Of a DNA stretch of 31,374 nt, positions 1 through 8,344 are shown piece by piece (within the stretch, counting starts at the first letter, position 1; each line of letters opens with the position of its first letter). This stretch comes from Oscillibacter sp. (GTDB lineage Bacteria > Bacillota > Clostridia > Oscillospirales > Oscillospiraceae): positions 34,192 to 65,565 of the forward strand of contig DNFA01000049.1 in the NCBI GenBank assembly GCA_003487665.1. The letters run 5' to 3'. The notes beneath the pieces are model-generated. The model made no database searches and was not told the origin of the DNA. It was given only the letters and a program-made list of their open reading frames with translations. The position numbers and the translations under genes were made by a program.

Positions 1-300
1 GAGCAGCAGATGCTGGCCGTGGGACGGGCGCTGATGAGCCGTCCCAAGCTGCTGATGCTGGATGAGCCGTCGCTGGGTCTGGCGCCGCTGGTGGTGCAGG
101 GTATTTTTGACATCATCCGCACCGTCAACCAGCAGGGCGTCACCGTGCTGTTGATCGAGCAGAACGCGAACATGGCGCTGAAGATCGCCGACTACGCCTA
201 CGTGCTGGAAACGGGCAACATCACCAAGTCCGGCACCGGCGCGGAGCTGCTAGCGGACGATTCCATCAAGGAAGCCTATCTGGGCAAAAAGAGAAGCTGA
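1..300 (+). CDS. livF: Branched-chain amino acid ABC transporter ATPase, LivF-type (3' part only)
   Basis: The reading frame is open from base 1, so the gene starts before the window; about 99 C-terminal residues are seen. They begin just after the ABC signature (the EQQ of an SGGEQQ-type motif), followed by Walker B (LLMLDEPSLGLAP), a D-loop region and the H-loop region (VLLIEQN). The SLGLAP version of Walker B and the ending EAYLGKK are typical of LivF, the second ATPase of the LIV/HAAT permeases that import leucine, isoleucine, valine or related amides. It would act on the cytoplasmic face of the membrane with LivG, LivH and LivM, which should lie just upstream. It is the last gene of its operon, since a strong hairpin terminator follows the stop codon by 4 bases. 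LivG or another HAAT ATPase is a less likely alternative. Confidence 0.88.
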   Translation, partial: EQQMLAVGRALMSRPKLLMLDEPSLGLAPLVVQGIFDIIRTVNQQGVTVLLIEQNANMALKIADYAYVLETGNITKSGTGAELLADDSIKEAYLGKKRS

Positions 301-304
301 ACAA

Positions 305-343
305 AAGCACCCCCGGCGCACAGCGCCGGGGGTGCTTATTTTC
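305..343. terminator. Intrinsic terminator, probably two-way, between livF and the convergent E2-like gene
   Basis: A perfect 15-bp stem (305-319 with 323-337) closes a 3-base loop. On the plus strand it is followed by a T-rich stretch (ATTTTCTTATTTT). On the minus strand it is followed by TTTTGT. The two flanking genes converge on it, so it probably ends both transcripts. Confidence 0.88.
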
Positions 344-358
344 TTATTTTGAGGGGCT

Positions 359-1225
359 TTACGCCTCGATGGGCATGTCCTCCGCCGCCGGCTCCTCCGC
401 CGGGGCGCTGCCGTCAAAGGGAGTCTCCAGCAGCTCCGGCTGACGAATGTACTTGCGGAAATCGTTGCAGAAGGCCGCGTACTCGTACCCGGTGCAGATG
501 CGCTCGTCCATGACGATGCCCAGGGGCATCATCTTCTTGGTCAGGTCGCCGCTCATATAGTTGGGCACCGGCTTGCCCATACACACGAACACGCTTGTGG
601 TGCCGAATTCGTAGCAGTGGTGGTGGATGTAGCTGGTCTTGATAGAGGCCAGATTGGTGATGAACATGCTGGTGTGGAACGGGCTGAGATCCACGATCTT
701 CCGGGGCAGCAGCCCGTGCTTGTCCAGATGATAGGCCAGCCAGATCACAAACTTGGGCAGGCCGGGGATGGAGAACATCATCTTGGCGAATTTGTCGGTG
801 CTGTTGTTGTGGGACTCGGCGGAGTTTTTGGCGATGGTGTCCGCGATCTTCCGGTTGATGGTGAAGATGTTGTCCTGCGGCTCCAGATAGATCTTCAGCG
901 TCGTCTCGTCCGGTGTGCCGTCCGCCCGCTTTTTCAGGATGACGAAGGACACGCAGAAGTGGTTGCGCTCGTAGAGATGGCTGTTCACCACGAACCAGTT
1001 GAGCTTGGGGTTGGTCTGGTACGCCTTGTAGTACGCGGCGATGATCACCGCCATGTGGTTGATGCGCACACCGCCCCGCCGCTTCTCGCGGATATACGCC
1101 TTGATGACCTCCTCGTCGATGTTCTCCGTGATGGTGTTCCAGGCGTCATACCGCTTGGGCATGATGTAGGGAATGGCCGCCACGATGGGCGGCAGATCTT
1201 TTACGCGCTTTCCGTCAGGACGCAT
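359..1225 (-). CDS. 2-oxoacid dehydrogenase E2 / chloramphenicol acetyltransferase-fold protein, catalytic motif degenerate
   Basis: A single-domain protein of 288 residues from the chosen start, with no lipoyl domain and no peripheral-subunit-binding domain, unlike real E2 subunits (400 residues or more). The fold family is suggested by the N-terminal 'PIVAAIPYIMPKRYDA' region, the central 'PFHTSMFITNL' strand and the C-terminal 'LGIVMDERICTG' region, which aligns with the E2 motif DHRxxDG. The catalytic His is Glu (E241) and the Asp is Thr (T245), so acyl transfer by the usual mechanism looks unlikely. I recall similar stand-alone proteins in clostridia annotated as E2 subunits. I chose the ATG at 1225 because GAGGA lies 7 bases upstream; an in-frame ATG at 1270 has only a weak site. 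The Ala/Glu/Pro-rich C-terminus is probably disordered. The gene stands alone and its role is unknown. Confidence 0.7.
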   Translation of the reverse strand: MRPDGKRVKDLPPIVAAIPYIMPKRYDAWNTITENIDEEVIKAYIREKRRGGVRINHMAVIIAAYYKAYQTNPKLNWFVVNSHLYERNHFCVSFVILKKRADGTPDETTLKIYLEPQDNIFTINRKIADTIAKNSAESHNNSTDKFAKMMFSIPGLPKFVIWLAYHLDKHGLLPRKIVDLSPFHTSMFITNLASIKTSYIHHHCYEFGTTSVFVCMGKPVPNYMSGDLTKKMMPLGIVMDERICTGYEYAAFCNDFRKYIRQPELLETPFDGSAPAEEPAAEDMPIEA

Positions 1226-1338
1226 GGGCATTTCCTCGATTCTGTCTGTGTTGTGTCCATCATAGACCATATTGCCGCCGATTGCAAGGTGTTGTTTTCT
1301 TTTTCGCCAAAGAAGAGCGGGTCTGGGGGATTTTTTAC

Positions 1339-1367
1339 TTTACCTTTGGCTTTAATATTGATATAAT
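1339..1367 (+). promoter_or_regulatory. SigA-type promoter of the recJ operon
   Basis: TTTACC (1339-1344), a 17-base spacer and a perfect TATAAT (1362-1367) lie in a strongly AT-rich island about 70 bases before recJ. The same AT-rich island must also hold the promoter of the divergent E2-like gene, but I see no clear -35/-10 pair on that strand. Confidence 0.65.
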
Positions 1368-1433
1368 AAGCTATTATAAACATTAACGTGGGACGAAAGT
1401 TCTATTTATCCAGACAAGAGGGAGGTGGACGCC

Positions 1434-3527
1434 GTGAAATACCGCAAATGGCACATTGCGCCGGAGCATCCGGAGGCGCAGCAGCGCCTGCAGGCGGCGG
1501 GCTACCCCTATCTGGTGTCCGCTGTGCTGGCCGCCCGCGGGGTGGAGACGGCGGAGCAGGCCGCCGCATTTCTGGAACGGGAGGACAGGCTGACCCTCAG
1601 CCCCTTCCTGATGGCGGACATGGACAAGGCGGTGGAGCGCATCCGCCGGGCGCTGGACAGCGGCGAACGCATGGCGGTGTTCGGGGACTATGACGTGGAC
1701 GGCATCACCGCCACCTGCATTTTGGTGGACTATCTCCAGCGCCGGGGCGCCGACGTGCTGCACTACATCCCCCGCCGCATCGAGGACGGCTACGGCCTCA
1801 GCTGCGACGCCATCCGGAGTCTGTACGACCAGGGCGTGCGGCTGCTGATCACCGTGGACTGCGGCATCACCGGCGTAGAGGAGGTGGACTTCGCCAACTC
1901 TCTGGGCATGGACGTGGTCATCACCGACCACCACGAGTGCCGGGAGACGCTGCCCCGCGCTGTGGCGGTGGTGGATCCCCACCGACCCGACTGCGGCTAC
2001 CCCTTCAAGCATCTGGCCGGCTGCGGCGTGGCGCTGAAGCTGGTGCTGGCGCTGGGCGGCCCCGACAGGGAGGACGCCCTGTTCGCCCGGTACTGCACGC
2101 TGGCGGCTATCGGCACCGTGGCCGACGTGATGCAGATGTCCGGCGAGAACCGCACCATCGTGTCCTGCGGGCTGGCGGATCTGGAGCATTCGGATTTCAT
2201 CGGCCTTCACGCGCTGCTGCGGGAGGCGGGACTCAGCGGCCGGGAGATATCCTCCGTGCAGATCGGCTTTGTGCTGGCGCCCCGCATCAATGCCGCCGGG
2301 CGCATGGGCGCGGCGGACATGGCGGCGGAGCTGCTGCTGTGCAGCGATCCGGAGGCGGCGGAGCGCATGGCCAAGGAGCTGTGCGCCCTGAACCGGGAGC
2401 GCCAGAACGTGGAGCAGGAGATCTACACCCAGGCGGAGGAGATGATCGGGCAGATGCCCGACCGCCAGCGCAGCGCGCTGGTGCTGGAATCCAGCCGCTG
2501 GCATCAGGGCGTGGTGGGCATCGTGGCCAGCCGCCTTTCCGAAAAATATTCCCGTCCCAGCTTTATGATCCACCTCAACGGCAGCACCGGCAAGGGCAGC
2601 TGCCGCAGCTGGGGCGGCTTCAACCTGTTCGCCGCGCTGGAGAACTGCAAGGATCTGCTGCTGGGCTTCGGCGGACACGAGCTGGCGGCGGGCTTCACCA
2701 TCGACAGGGACAACATTCCGGCCTTCCGCGACCGGATGAACGAATACGCCCGCAGCTACTGCAACGGGCGGCCGCCGGAGCCGGCGCTGGAGGTGGATGT
2801 GGCCATCGCCTATCCCGCCGCCGTGACGCTGGAGGAGCTGGAGGCGCTGTCCGCGCTGGAGCCTTACGGCAGCGGTAACGCCCGACCGGTGTTCTGCCTG
2901 CTGGGCGCCACGCTGCTGCGTACCCAGAACGTGGGGCAGAACCGGCACCTGAAGCTGCGGCTGGGGAAGGGCTGCGCCCAGTTTGACGGCATTTTCTTCT
3001 CCACCGTGGCGGAGCGCTGCGGCTGCGCCGTGGGCGACCGGGTGGACGCGGCCTTCTATTTGCAGATCAACGAATTCCGGGGCAGCCGGACGGTGCAATT
3101 GCAGATGGTGGATATTCGACCCTCCCTCTGTGCCAGCGGACGGGAGCAGGAGGCGCTGACGCTGGCGCATCACATCGCCGGCGGCGGCGTGCCGCCCCTG
3201 CGGGACGCCCGTCGCGCCCTGCCCACGCGCCAGCAATTTGCCGCGGCGTGGCGCTTTCTGGAGCGCGCCGTGCCGGAGGAGGGACTGACCGCCGACACCC
3301 TGCCCCTGCTGCGGCACATGGCCTCGGAGCTGGGCGGCGTGGAGCCGTTCCTGCGAGCGGCGGTGTGCGCCGCCGTGTTCCGGGAGCGGGGGCTGCTGGA
3401 CTGGCAGGAGACGGAGCACACCATCACCCTGCACCTGCACCGGGGCTGCCGCGTGTCGCTGGAGCATTCGCCGCTGATGGCGGCGCTGGCATATCATGAC
3501 AGTGAGAAAGGAGGCGGTGCGCAGTGA
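1434..3527 (+). CDS. recJ: Single-stranded-DNA-specific 5'-3' exonuclease RecJ
   Basis: A DHH-family exonuclease that degrades single-stranded DNA 5' to 3' in recombination, mismatch and base-excision repair. Motifs visible: FGDYDVDG (residues 83-90, metal ligands), VDCG (141-144), TDHHE (164-168, the DHH motif), and GGHE (413-416) of the DHHA1 domain. An OB-fold region follows (about 460-560), then a C-terminal extension of about 130 residues. At 697 residues it fits the longer Firmicute RecJ. The start is GTG at 1434: GGGAGG ends 8 bases upstream, and the protein then begins MKYRKWHI, as RecJ proteins usually do. An in-frame GTG at 1425 overlaps the ribosome binding site and is rejected. 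It is the first gene of a long operon; its stop overlaps the rel start by 4 bases (GTGA), which implies translational coupling. Confidence 0.95.
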   Translation: MKYRKWHIAPEHPEAQQRLQAAGYPYLVSAVLAARGVETAEQAAAFLEREDRLTLSPFLMADMDKAVERIRRALDSGERMAVFGDYDVDGITATCILVDYLQRRGADVLHYIPRRIEDGYGLSCDAIRSLYDQGVRLLITVDCGITGVEEVDFANSLGMDVVITDHHECRETLPRAVAVVDPHRPDCGYPFKHLAGCGVALKLVLALGGPDREDALFARYCTLAAIGTVADVMQMSGENRTIVSCGLADLEHSDFIGLHALLREAGLSGREISSVQIGFVLAPRINAAGRMGAADMAAELLLCSDPEAAERMAKELCALNRERQNVEQEIYTQAEEMIGQMPDRQRSALVLESSRWHQGVVGIVASRLSEKYSRPSFMIHLNGSTGKGSCRSWGGFNLFAALENCKDLLLGFGGHELAAGFTIDRDNIPAFRDRMNEYARSYCNGRPPEPALEVDVAIAYPAAVTLEELEALSALEPYGSGNARPVFCLLGATLLRTQNVGQNRHLKLRLGKGCAQFDGIFFSTVAERCGCAVGDRVDAAFYLQINEFRGSRTVQLQMVDIRPSLCASGREQEALTLAHHIAGGGVPPLRDARRALPTRQQFAAAWRFLERAVPEEGLTADTLPLLRHMASELGGVEPFLRAAVCAAVFRERGLLDWQETEHTITLHLHRGCRVSLEHSPLMAALAYHDSEKGGGAQ

Positions 3528-5728
3528 CGCCGCAGGAGCAATACGAACATCTGGTAGAGACAGTCAAGAGCTACAACCCGGCGGCGGGCTTCGATCAGAT
3601 CCGCGCCGCCTATGAGTTCGCCGCCGCCCACCACGCCGGGCAGAACCGCAAGGACGGCTCGCCCTTCGTGACCCACCCGCTGGCGGTGGCGCAGATCGTG
3701 GCGGAGGAGCTGCATCTGGACACGGAGTCCATTGTGGCCGCCCTGCTCCACGATACCATCGAGGACACCACCGCCACCCATGAGGAGATCAGCCATCTGT
3801 TTTCCCCTACCGTGGCCGATCTGGTGGAGGGCGTCAGCAAGCTGACCCGGGTACACTACACCTCCAAAGAGGAGGAGCAGATGGAGAACCTGCGCAAGAT
3901 GCTCATGGCCATGGCCAAGGACATCCGGGTGATCCTCATCAAGATATCCGACCGGCTCCACAACATGCGCACCATGGAGTACCAGACGCCGGAGAAGCAG
4001 AAGCAGAAATCCTTCGAGACCATGGAGATCTATGCGCCCATCGCCCACCGGCTGGGTATGCAGAAGATGAAGTGGGAGCTGGAGGATCTCAGCCTGAAGT
4101 ATCTGGACCCGGTGGGCTACCGGGAGATCACCGAGGCGCTGGACGAGAAGGCGGCGGAGTACGACGGGTTTATGTCCGCCGTCCACGACCGCATCGTCAC
4201 CCGCCTGAAGGAGGAGGGCATCGACGCCACGGTCTACGGCCGCATGAAGCACCCCTACTCCATCTACCGCAAGATGTACACCCAGAACAAGAGTCTGGAC
4301 GACGTGTTCGACCTGTTCGCCTTCCGGGTCATCGTGGACACGGTGGCGGACTGCTACAACGTGCTGGGCATTATCCACGACCTGTTCAAGCCCATTCTGG
4401 GGCGGTTCAAGGACTATATCGGCACGCCCAAGCCCAACATGTACCAGAGCCTGCACACCACGGTGGTGGGCGAGAGCGGCATTCCCTTCGAGGTGCAGAT
4501 CCGCACCAAGGAGATGCACGAGGTGGCGGAGTACGGCGTGGCCGCCCACTGGAAGTACAAGCAGAACGGACAGGGCGCCGGCGACGAGCGCAGCTATGAG
4601 TGGGTGCGCCGCCTGCTGGAAAATCAGGAGGACGCCGACGCCGAGGACTTTATCCACTCCCTGAAGGTGGACATGTTCGCCGACGAGGTGTTCGTGTTCA
4701 CCCCCAATGGCGACGTCATCAACCTGCCGGCGGGCGCCACGCCCATCGACTTTGCCTATACCATCCACTCCGCCATCGGCAACCACATGGTGGGCGCCAA
4801 GGTCAACGGGCGCATCGTGCAGTTCGACTACCACCTACGTAACGGCGACGTGGTGGAGGTCATGACCAGCAAATCCGCCCATGGCCCCAGCCGCGACTGG
4901 GTGAAGATCGCCCGCTCCAGCAACGCCCGCAGCAAGATACGCCAGTGGTTCAAGAAGGAGAAGCGGGACGAGAACATCGTCAACGGCCGCCAGAGCTTCG
5001 AGTCGGAGCTGAAGCGCACCGGCGTGACGCTGAAGGAGCTGACCAACGAGGAGAACCTGCCCGGCGTGCTGAAGAAGCTGTGCTTCACATCGCTGGACGA
5101 CATGTACGCCGCCATCGGCTACGGCGGCATCTCCGCCCTGAAGGTCATGGGACGGCTGCGGGAGGACATCCAGCGCATCATCCACCAGCACCAGACGGAG
5201 CGGCAGGAGGAGGTGCCTGTGGCGGATCAGCCGCAGATCATGCGCCCCGCCGTGCCCCAGCGCACCAGAAGCGAGCAGGGCATTGTGGTGGAGGGACTGA
5301 CCAACTGTCTGGTGAAGTTCTCCAAGTGCTGCACCCCTGTGCCCGGCGACGACATCGTGGGCTTCATCACCCGTGGCTACGGCATCTCCGTCCACCGGGC
5401 GGACTGTCCCAACGCCGATCCCGCCCGCCGTAAGCCCAACGAGGCGGGGCGGTGGATCAAGGTCTCCTGGGGCAGCGACACCAAGGAGAGCTACCGCACC
5501 ACACTGGAGATCACCGCCAAGGATCGCATCAACATCATCATGGACGTGTCCACGGTGCTGTCCAGCACCAAAACCCACGTCTCCTCCATGAACGCCCGCA
5601 GCACGCCGGACGGCTTCGCCCTGCTGTCGCTGGACATCGACGTGCCGGACAGCGAGCAGCTGCGCAGCGTCATGCGCCGCATCGAGCAGATATCGGGCGT
5701 TATGCGGGTGACAAGACCCGCCGGATGA
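3524..5728 (+). CDS. rel: Bifunctional (p)ppGpp synthetase/hydrolase Rel (RelA/SpoT family)
   Basis: Makes and breaks the stringent-response alarmone (p)ppGpp. Domains in order: an HD hydrolase with H51, the HDTIED motif (H76-D77, E80-D81) and D143 in SDRLHN, all needed for hydrolysis and all present; a synthetase domain with YGRMKHPYSIYRKM and KPNMYQSLHT; TGS (about 388-450); a helical and Cys-containing middle region (KFSKCCTPVPGD); and a C-terminal ACT/RRM domain (about 655-730). The synthetase has RFKD (294-297), the RxKD signature of bifunctional Rel rather than the ExDD of synthetase-only RelA. At 734 residues it is full length. The GTG start is preceded by AAGGAGG at 9 bases. It sits between recJ and dtd, as in many Firmicutes. 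Confidence 0.96.
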   Translation: MTPQEQYEHLVETVKSYNPAAGFDQIRAAYEFAAAHHAGQNRKDGSPFVTHPLAVAQIVAEELHLDTESIVAALLHDTIEDTTATHEEISHLFSPTVADLVEGVSKLTRVHYTSKEEEQMENLRKMLMAMAKDIRVILIKISDRLHNMRTMEYQTPEKQKQKSFETMEIYAPIAHRLGMQKMKWELEDLSLKYLDPVGYREITEALDEKAAEYDGFMSAVHDRIVTRLKEEGIDATVYGRMKHPYSIYRKMYTQNKSLDDVFDLFAFRVIVDTVADCYNVLGIIHDLFKPILGRFKDYIGTPKPNMYQSLHTTVVGESGIPFEVQIRTKEMHEVAEYGVAAHWKYKQNGQGAGDERSYEWVRRLLENQEDADAEDFIHSLKVDMFADEVFVFTPNGDVINLPAGATPIDFAYTIHSAIGNHMVGAKVNGRIVQFDYHLRNGDVVEVMTSKSAHGPSRDWVKIARSSNARSKIRQWFKKEKRDENIVNGRQSFESELKRTGVTLKELTNEENLPGVLKKLCFTSLDDMYAAIGYGGISALKVMGRLREDIQRIIHQHQTERQEEVPVADQPQIMRPAVPQRTRSEQGIVVEGLTNCLVKFSKCCTPVPGDDIVGFITRGYGISVHRADCPNADPARRKPNEAGRWIKVSWGSDTKESYRTTLEITAKDRINIIMDVSTVLSSTKTHVSSMNARSTPDGFALLSLDIDVPDSEQLRSVMRRIEQISGVMRVTRPAG

Positions 5729-5765
5729 GGAAAACGAATACAAAGAGTATAAAGGAGAACAAATT

Positions 5766-6212
5766 ATGCGCGCAGTATTGACCCGCGTGAAGCACGCCTC
5801 CGTCTCTGTGGACGGCAAGATCATCGGACAGATCGGCGAGGGCTTCCTCGTCCTGCTGGGTGTCACCCATGAGGACACCGAGGCGCAGGCGGAGAAGCTG
5901 GCCGACAAGCTCACCGGCCTGCGTATCTTCGAGGACGAGAACGAGAAGATGAACCGCAGCCTCACCGACGTGGGCGGCCAGCTGCTGATCGTCTCTCAGT
6001 TCACCCTGTACGCCAACTGCAAGAAGGGGCGCCGCCCCGAGTTTCTGGCGGCGGCGCGGCCGGAGGTGGCCATCCCCCTGTACGAGAAGTTCGTGCAGCT
6101 GTGCCGGGACAAGGGCTTCCACACCGAGACGGGCGAGTTCGGCGCCTACATGCAGGTGGACAGCCTCAACGACGGCCCCTTGACCATCATTCTGGACACC
6201 GACACCCTGTAA
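5766..6212 (+). CDS. dtd: D-aminoacyl-tRNA deacylase
   Basis: Removes D-amino acids (and glycine mischarged on tRNA-Ala) from tRNA, a trans-acting proofreading step in the cytoplasm. The 148 residues match the family length of about 145-150. The two active-site signatures are present: SQFTLYA (the SQxTL motif) and, near the C-terminus, NDGP (the GP motif). The N-terminus MRAVLTRVKHASVSVDG is typical of the family. AAAGGAG lies about 9 bases before the ATG. It follows rel by 37 bases and precedes an MBL-fold hydrolase by 10 bases, so it is part of the recJ operon. Confidence 0.95.
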   Translation: MRAVLTRVKHASVSVDGKIIGQIGEGFLVLLGVTHEDTEAQAEKLADKLTGLRIFEDENEKMNRSLTDVGGQLLIVSQFTLYANCKKGRRPEFLAAARPEVAIPLYEKFVQLCRDKGFHTETGEFGAYMQVDSLNDGPLTIILDTDTL

Positions 6213-6222
6213 GGAGGACGCC

Positions 6223-6846
6223 ATGACCATTCAAACGCTGCAAGTGGGGCCCATCATGACCAACTGCTACCTGCTGTGCGATGAGGACGCCAAGGTCTGC
6301 GCCCTCATCGACCCCGGCGACGATGCCGCCCGGGTAGAGAAGCTGGTGGAGCAGAGCGGCTGCGCCCTGCGGTATATCCTGCTGACCCATGGACATTTTG
6401 ACCACACCTCCGCCGTGCGGCCGCTGCTGGAGAGGTACCCGGAGGTTCCGGTGTACATCCACCGGAACGACACCGCCGCCGACCGCGGCGGCGACCTGCT
6501 GTTCACCCCGGTGGGGGAGAAGAACCAGCGCTATTATCAGGAGGGCGACTCGCTGCCGCTGGGCGGCCTGACCATCCGCGTGCTGGAAACGCCGGGTCAC
6601 TCCGAGGGTTCCGTCTGCCTGCTGGTGGAGGGACAGCACGTGATCTTCGCCGGCGACACCCTGTTCCGCTGCTCCTGCGGCCGGTGCGATTTCCCCGGCG
6701 GCGACTACCGCAAGATGCTGGCGTCTCTGGCGCGGCTGGCATCGCTGGAGGGCGACTATCGGGTGCTGCCCGGTCACGACCGGGAGACGACCATGGACTA
6801 CGAGCGCCGGGTGAACCCCTACATGCGGCAGGGTACGGTGCGATGA
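6223..6846 (+). CDS. MBL-fold metallohydrolase, glyoxalase II-like
   Basis: A 207-residue metallo-beta-lactamase-fold protein. The metal-binding motifs are complete: THGHFDH (H56, H58, D60, H61), H126 in TPGHSEGS, D145 in AGDTLF and H185 in LPGHD. This set is that of the short glyoxalase II-like (YcbL/YqgX-type) group, cytoplasmic enzymes that hydrolyse thioesters such as hydroxyacylglutathione or bacillithiol analogues. The true substrate cannot be read from sequence. AAGGAGG lies close before the ATG. The gene often follows rel and dtd in Firmicutes. Its stop codon overlaps the hemZ start (ATGA at 6843), so the two are translationally coupled. Confidence 0.9.
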   Translation: MTIQTLQVGPIMTNCYLLCDEDAKVCALIDPGDDAARVEKLVEQSGCALRYILLTHGHFDHTSAVRPLLERYPEVPVYIHRNDTAADRGGDLLFTPVGEKNQRYYQEGDSLPLGGLTIRVLETPGHSEGSVCLLVEGQHVIFAGDTLFRCSCGRCDFPGGDYRKMLASLARLASLEGDYRVLPGHDRETTMDYERRVNPYMRQGTVR

Positions 6847-8318
6847 GACTGACCTTTCGCGGTCACGACGACCGCTATGCCATCGAGCAGAGCCTGCTGG
6901 CCTTTTTCCCGGACGAGCGCCCGGTGTACGAGGGCGAGACGGGCGACAGCCACGCGGAAGTGACGCTCCGCGAGGGCAAGACCTACGCTGTCGGCGTCAC
7001 GGAGCTGACATACGGCGGCAAGACGGCGCGGGGCGAAGCCCGCGTGCGCATCACAGGCGTTTCCGACGAGTACGAGCGGGAACGCCTGCGTCAGCGCGCC
7101 CTGAAGCTGTCCTTCTTCCGCGCCGCCCGGGATGTCACCGGCGTGACGCCCAGCTGGGGCGCGCTGACCGGCATCCGCCCGGCCAAGCTGGTGCGGAGCA
7201 TGCTGGAGGAGGGCATGACCCCCGGTCAGGCCGACCGTATCCTGCGGGACACCTACTGTGTGTCTCCCGCCCGCCGCCGACTGGCGCTGGAGAGCGCCGA
7301 GGCAGGGCTGCGCGCCAAGCGCGGCCTGCGCCCGGAGGAGATATCCCTCTACGTGGGCATCCCCTTCTGCCCCACCCGCTGCGCCTATTGCAGCTTCGTG
7401 TCCGCGTCGGTGGAGAAGTCCTTCTCCCTGATGGAGCCGTATCTGGCGGCGCTGGCGGAGGAGATCACCGCCGCCGGGCGGATGGTGAAGGAGGCGGGGC
7501 TGCGCATCAAATCCTTCTACATGGGCGGCGGCACGCCCACCACCCTGTCCGCCCGGCAGATGGATGCGCTGCTGACCCACCTGAACCGCAGCTTCGACCT
7601 GTCGGACTGCGTGGAATACTGCATCGAGGCCGGCCGCCCGGACACCATTGACCGGGAGAAGCTGCAGGTACTGCTGGATCACGGGGCCGACCGCATCAGC
7701 GTGAATCCCCAGTCGCTGGAGCCGCAGGTGCTGGCGGCCATCGGACGGAAGCACAGCCCGGAGGACATCGAACAGGCCATGGCGCTGGCCACCTCCATGG
7801 GCTTCCCCCATGTGAACATGGATCTCATCGCCGGTCTGCCCGCCGACACGCCGGAGGGCTTCCGCCGGACGCTGGATCGCTGCCTGACCTTCGGCGCGGA
7901 CAACATCACCGTCCACACCCTCAGTCTCAAGAAGGGCAGCCGCATCCTGCTGGAGGGACTGCCCATCCCCACGGCGGAGGACGTGGCCGCCATGCTGGAC
8001 TACGCCGATCCCGCCCTGCGCGCCCGGGGCTTCGCCCCCTACTATCTCTACCGGCAGAAGTACATGTCCGGCAGCTTTGAAAACGTAGGCTGGTGCATAT
8101 CCGGCGCGGAGGGACTGTATAATATCTACATCATGGAGGAGCTGCACAGCATCCTCTCTCTGGGGGCAGGCGGCTCCACCAAAATGGTGGACGCCGGACG
8201 CAACCGCATCGAGCGGGTGTTCCACCCCAAATTCCCGCTGGAATACATCCAGCGGCCGGAGAAGCTCACCGAGAATTTAGAGGCGTTCCGCCGGTTCCAC
8301 GAGAACATGGCGCGGTAA
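6843..8318 (+). CDS. hemZ: Radical SAM coproporphyrinogen III dehydrogenase-like protein HemZ
   Basis: A 491-residue HemN-family radical SAM protein. An N-terminal region of about 165 residues, specific to HemZ, precedes the radical SAM core with CPTRCAYC (C176, C180, C183) for the 4Fe-4S cluster, then GGGTPTT for SAM contact and NMDLIAGLP further on. HemZ is classed as an oxygen-independent coproporphyrinogen III oxidase, but several HemN-like proteins have turned out to be heme chaperones or to have other roles, so the reaction is not certain. The ATG at 6843 overlaps the preceding stop (ATGA); an upstream in-frame extension would run through the MBL gene and is not believable. It belongs to the recJ operon, beside the MBL hydrolase as in other clostridia. 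Confidence 0.9.
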   Translation: MRLTFRGHDDRYAIEQSLLAFFPDERPVYEGETGDSHAEVTLREGKTYAVGVTELTYGGKTARGEARVRITGVSDEYERERLRQRALKLSFFRAARDVTGVTPSWGALTGIRPAKLVRSMLEEGMTPGQADRILRDTYCVSPARRRLALESAEAGLRAKRGLRPEEISLYVGIPFCPTRCAYCSFVSASVEKSFSLMEPYLAALAEEITAAGRMVKEAGLRIKSFYMGGGTPTTLSARQMDALLTHLNRSFDLSDCVEYCIEAGRPDTIDREKLQVLLDHGADRISVNPQSLEPQVLAAIGRKHSPEDIEQAMALATSMGFPHVNMDLIAGLPADTPEGFRRTLDRCLTFGADNITVHTLSLKKGSRILLEGLPIPTAEDVAAMLDYADPALRARGFAPYYLYRQKYMSGSFENVGWCISGAEGLYNIYIMEELHSILSLGAGGSTKMVDAGRNRIERVFHPKFPLEYIQRPEKLTENLEAFRRFHENMAR

Positions 8319-8344
8319 CGCCGGGACATTCGTAAGGAGGCGCT

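Noticed and set aside
1383..3497. Very long minus-strand frame opposite recJ, with similar ones opposite rel, hemZ, ftsH and the EF-G-like gene
   Set aside because: They are mirror frames caused by high third-position G+C; they are rich in His, Gln, Arg, Ala and Gly, lack motifs and ribosome binding sites, and the plus-strand genes are certain.
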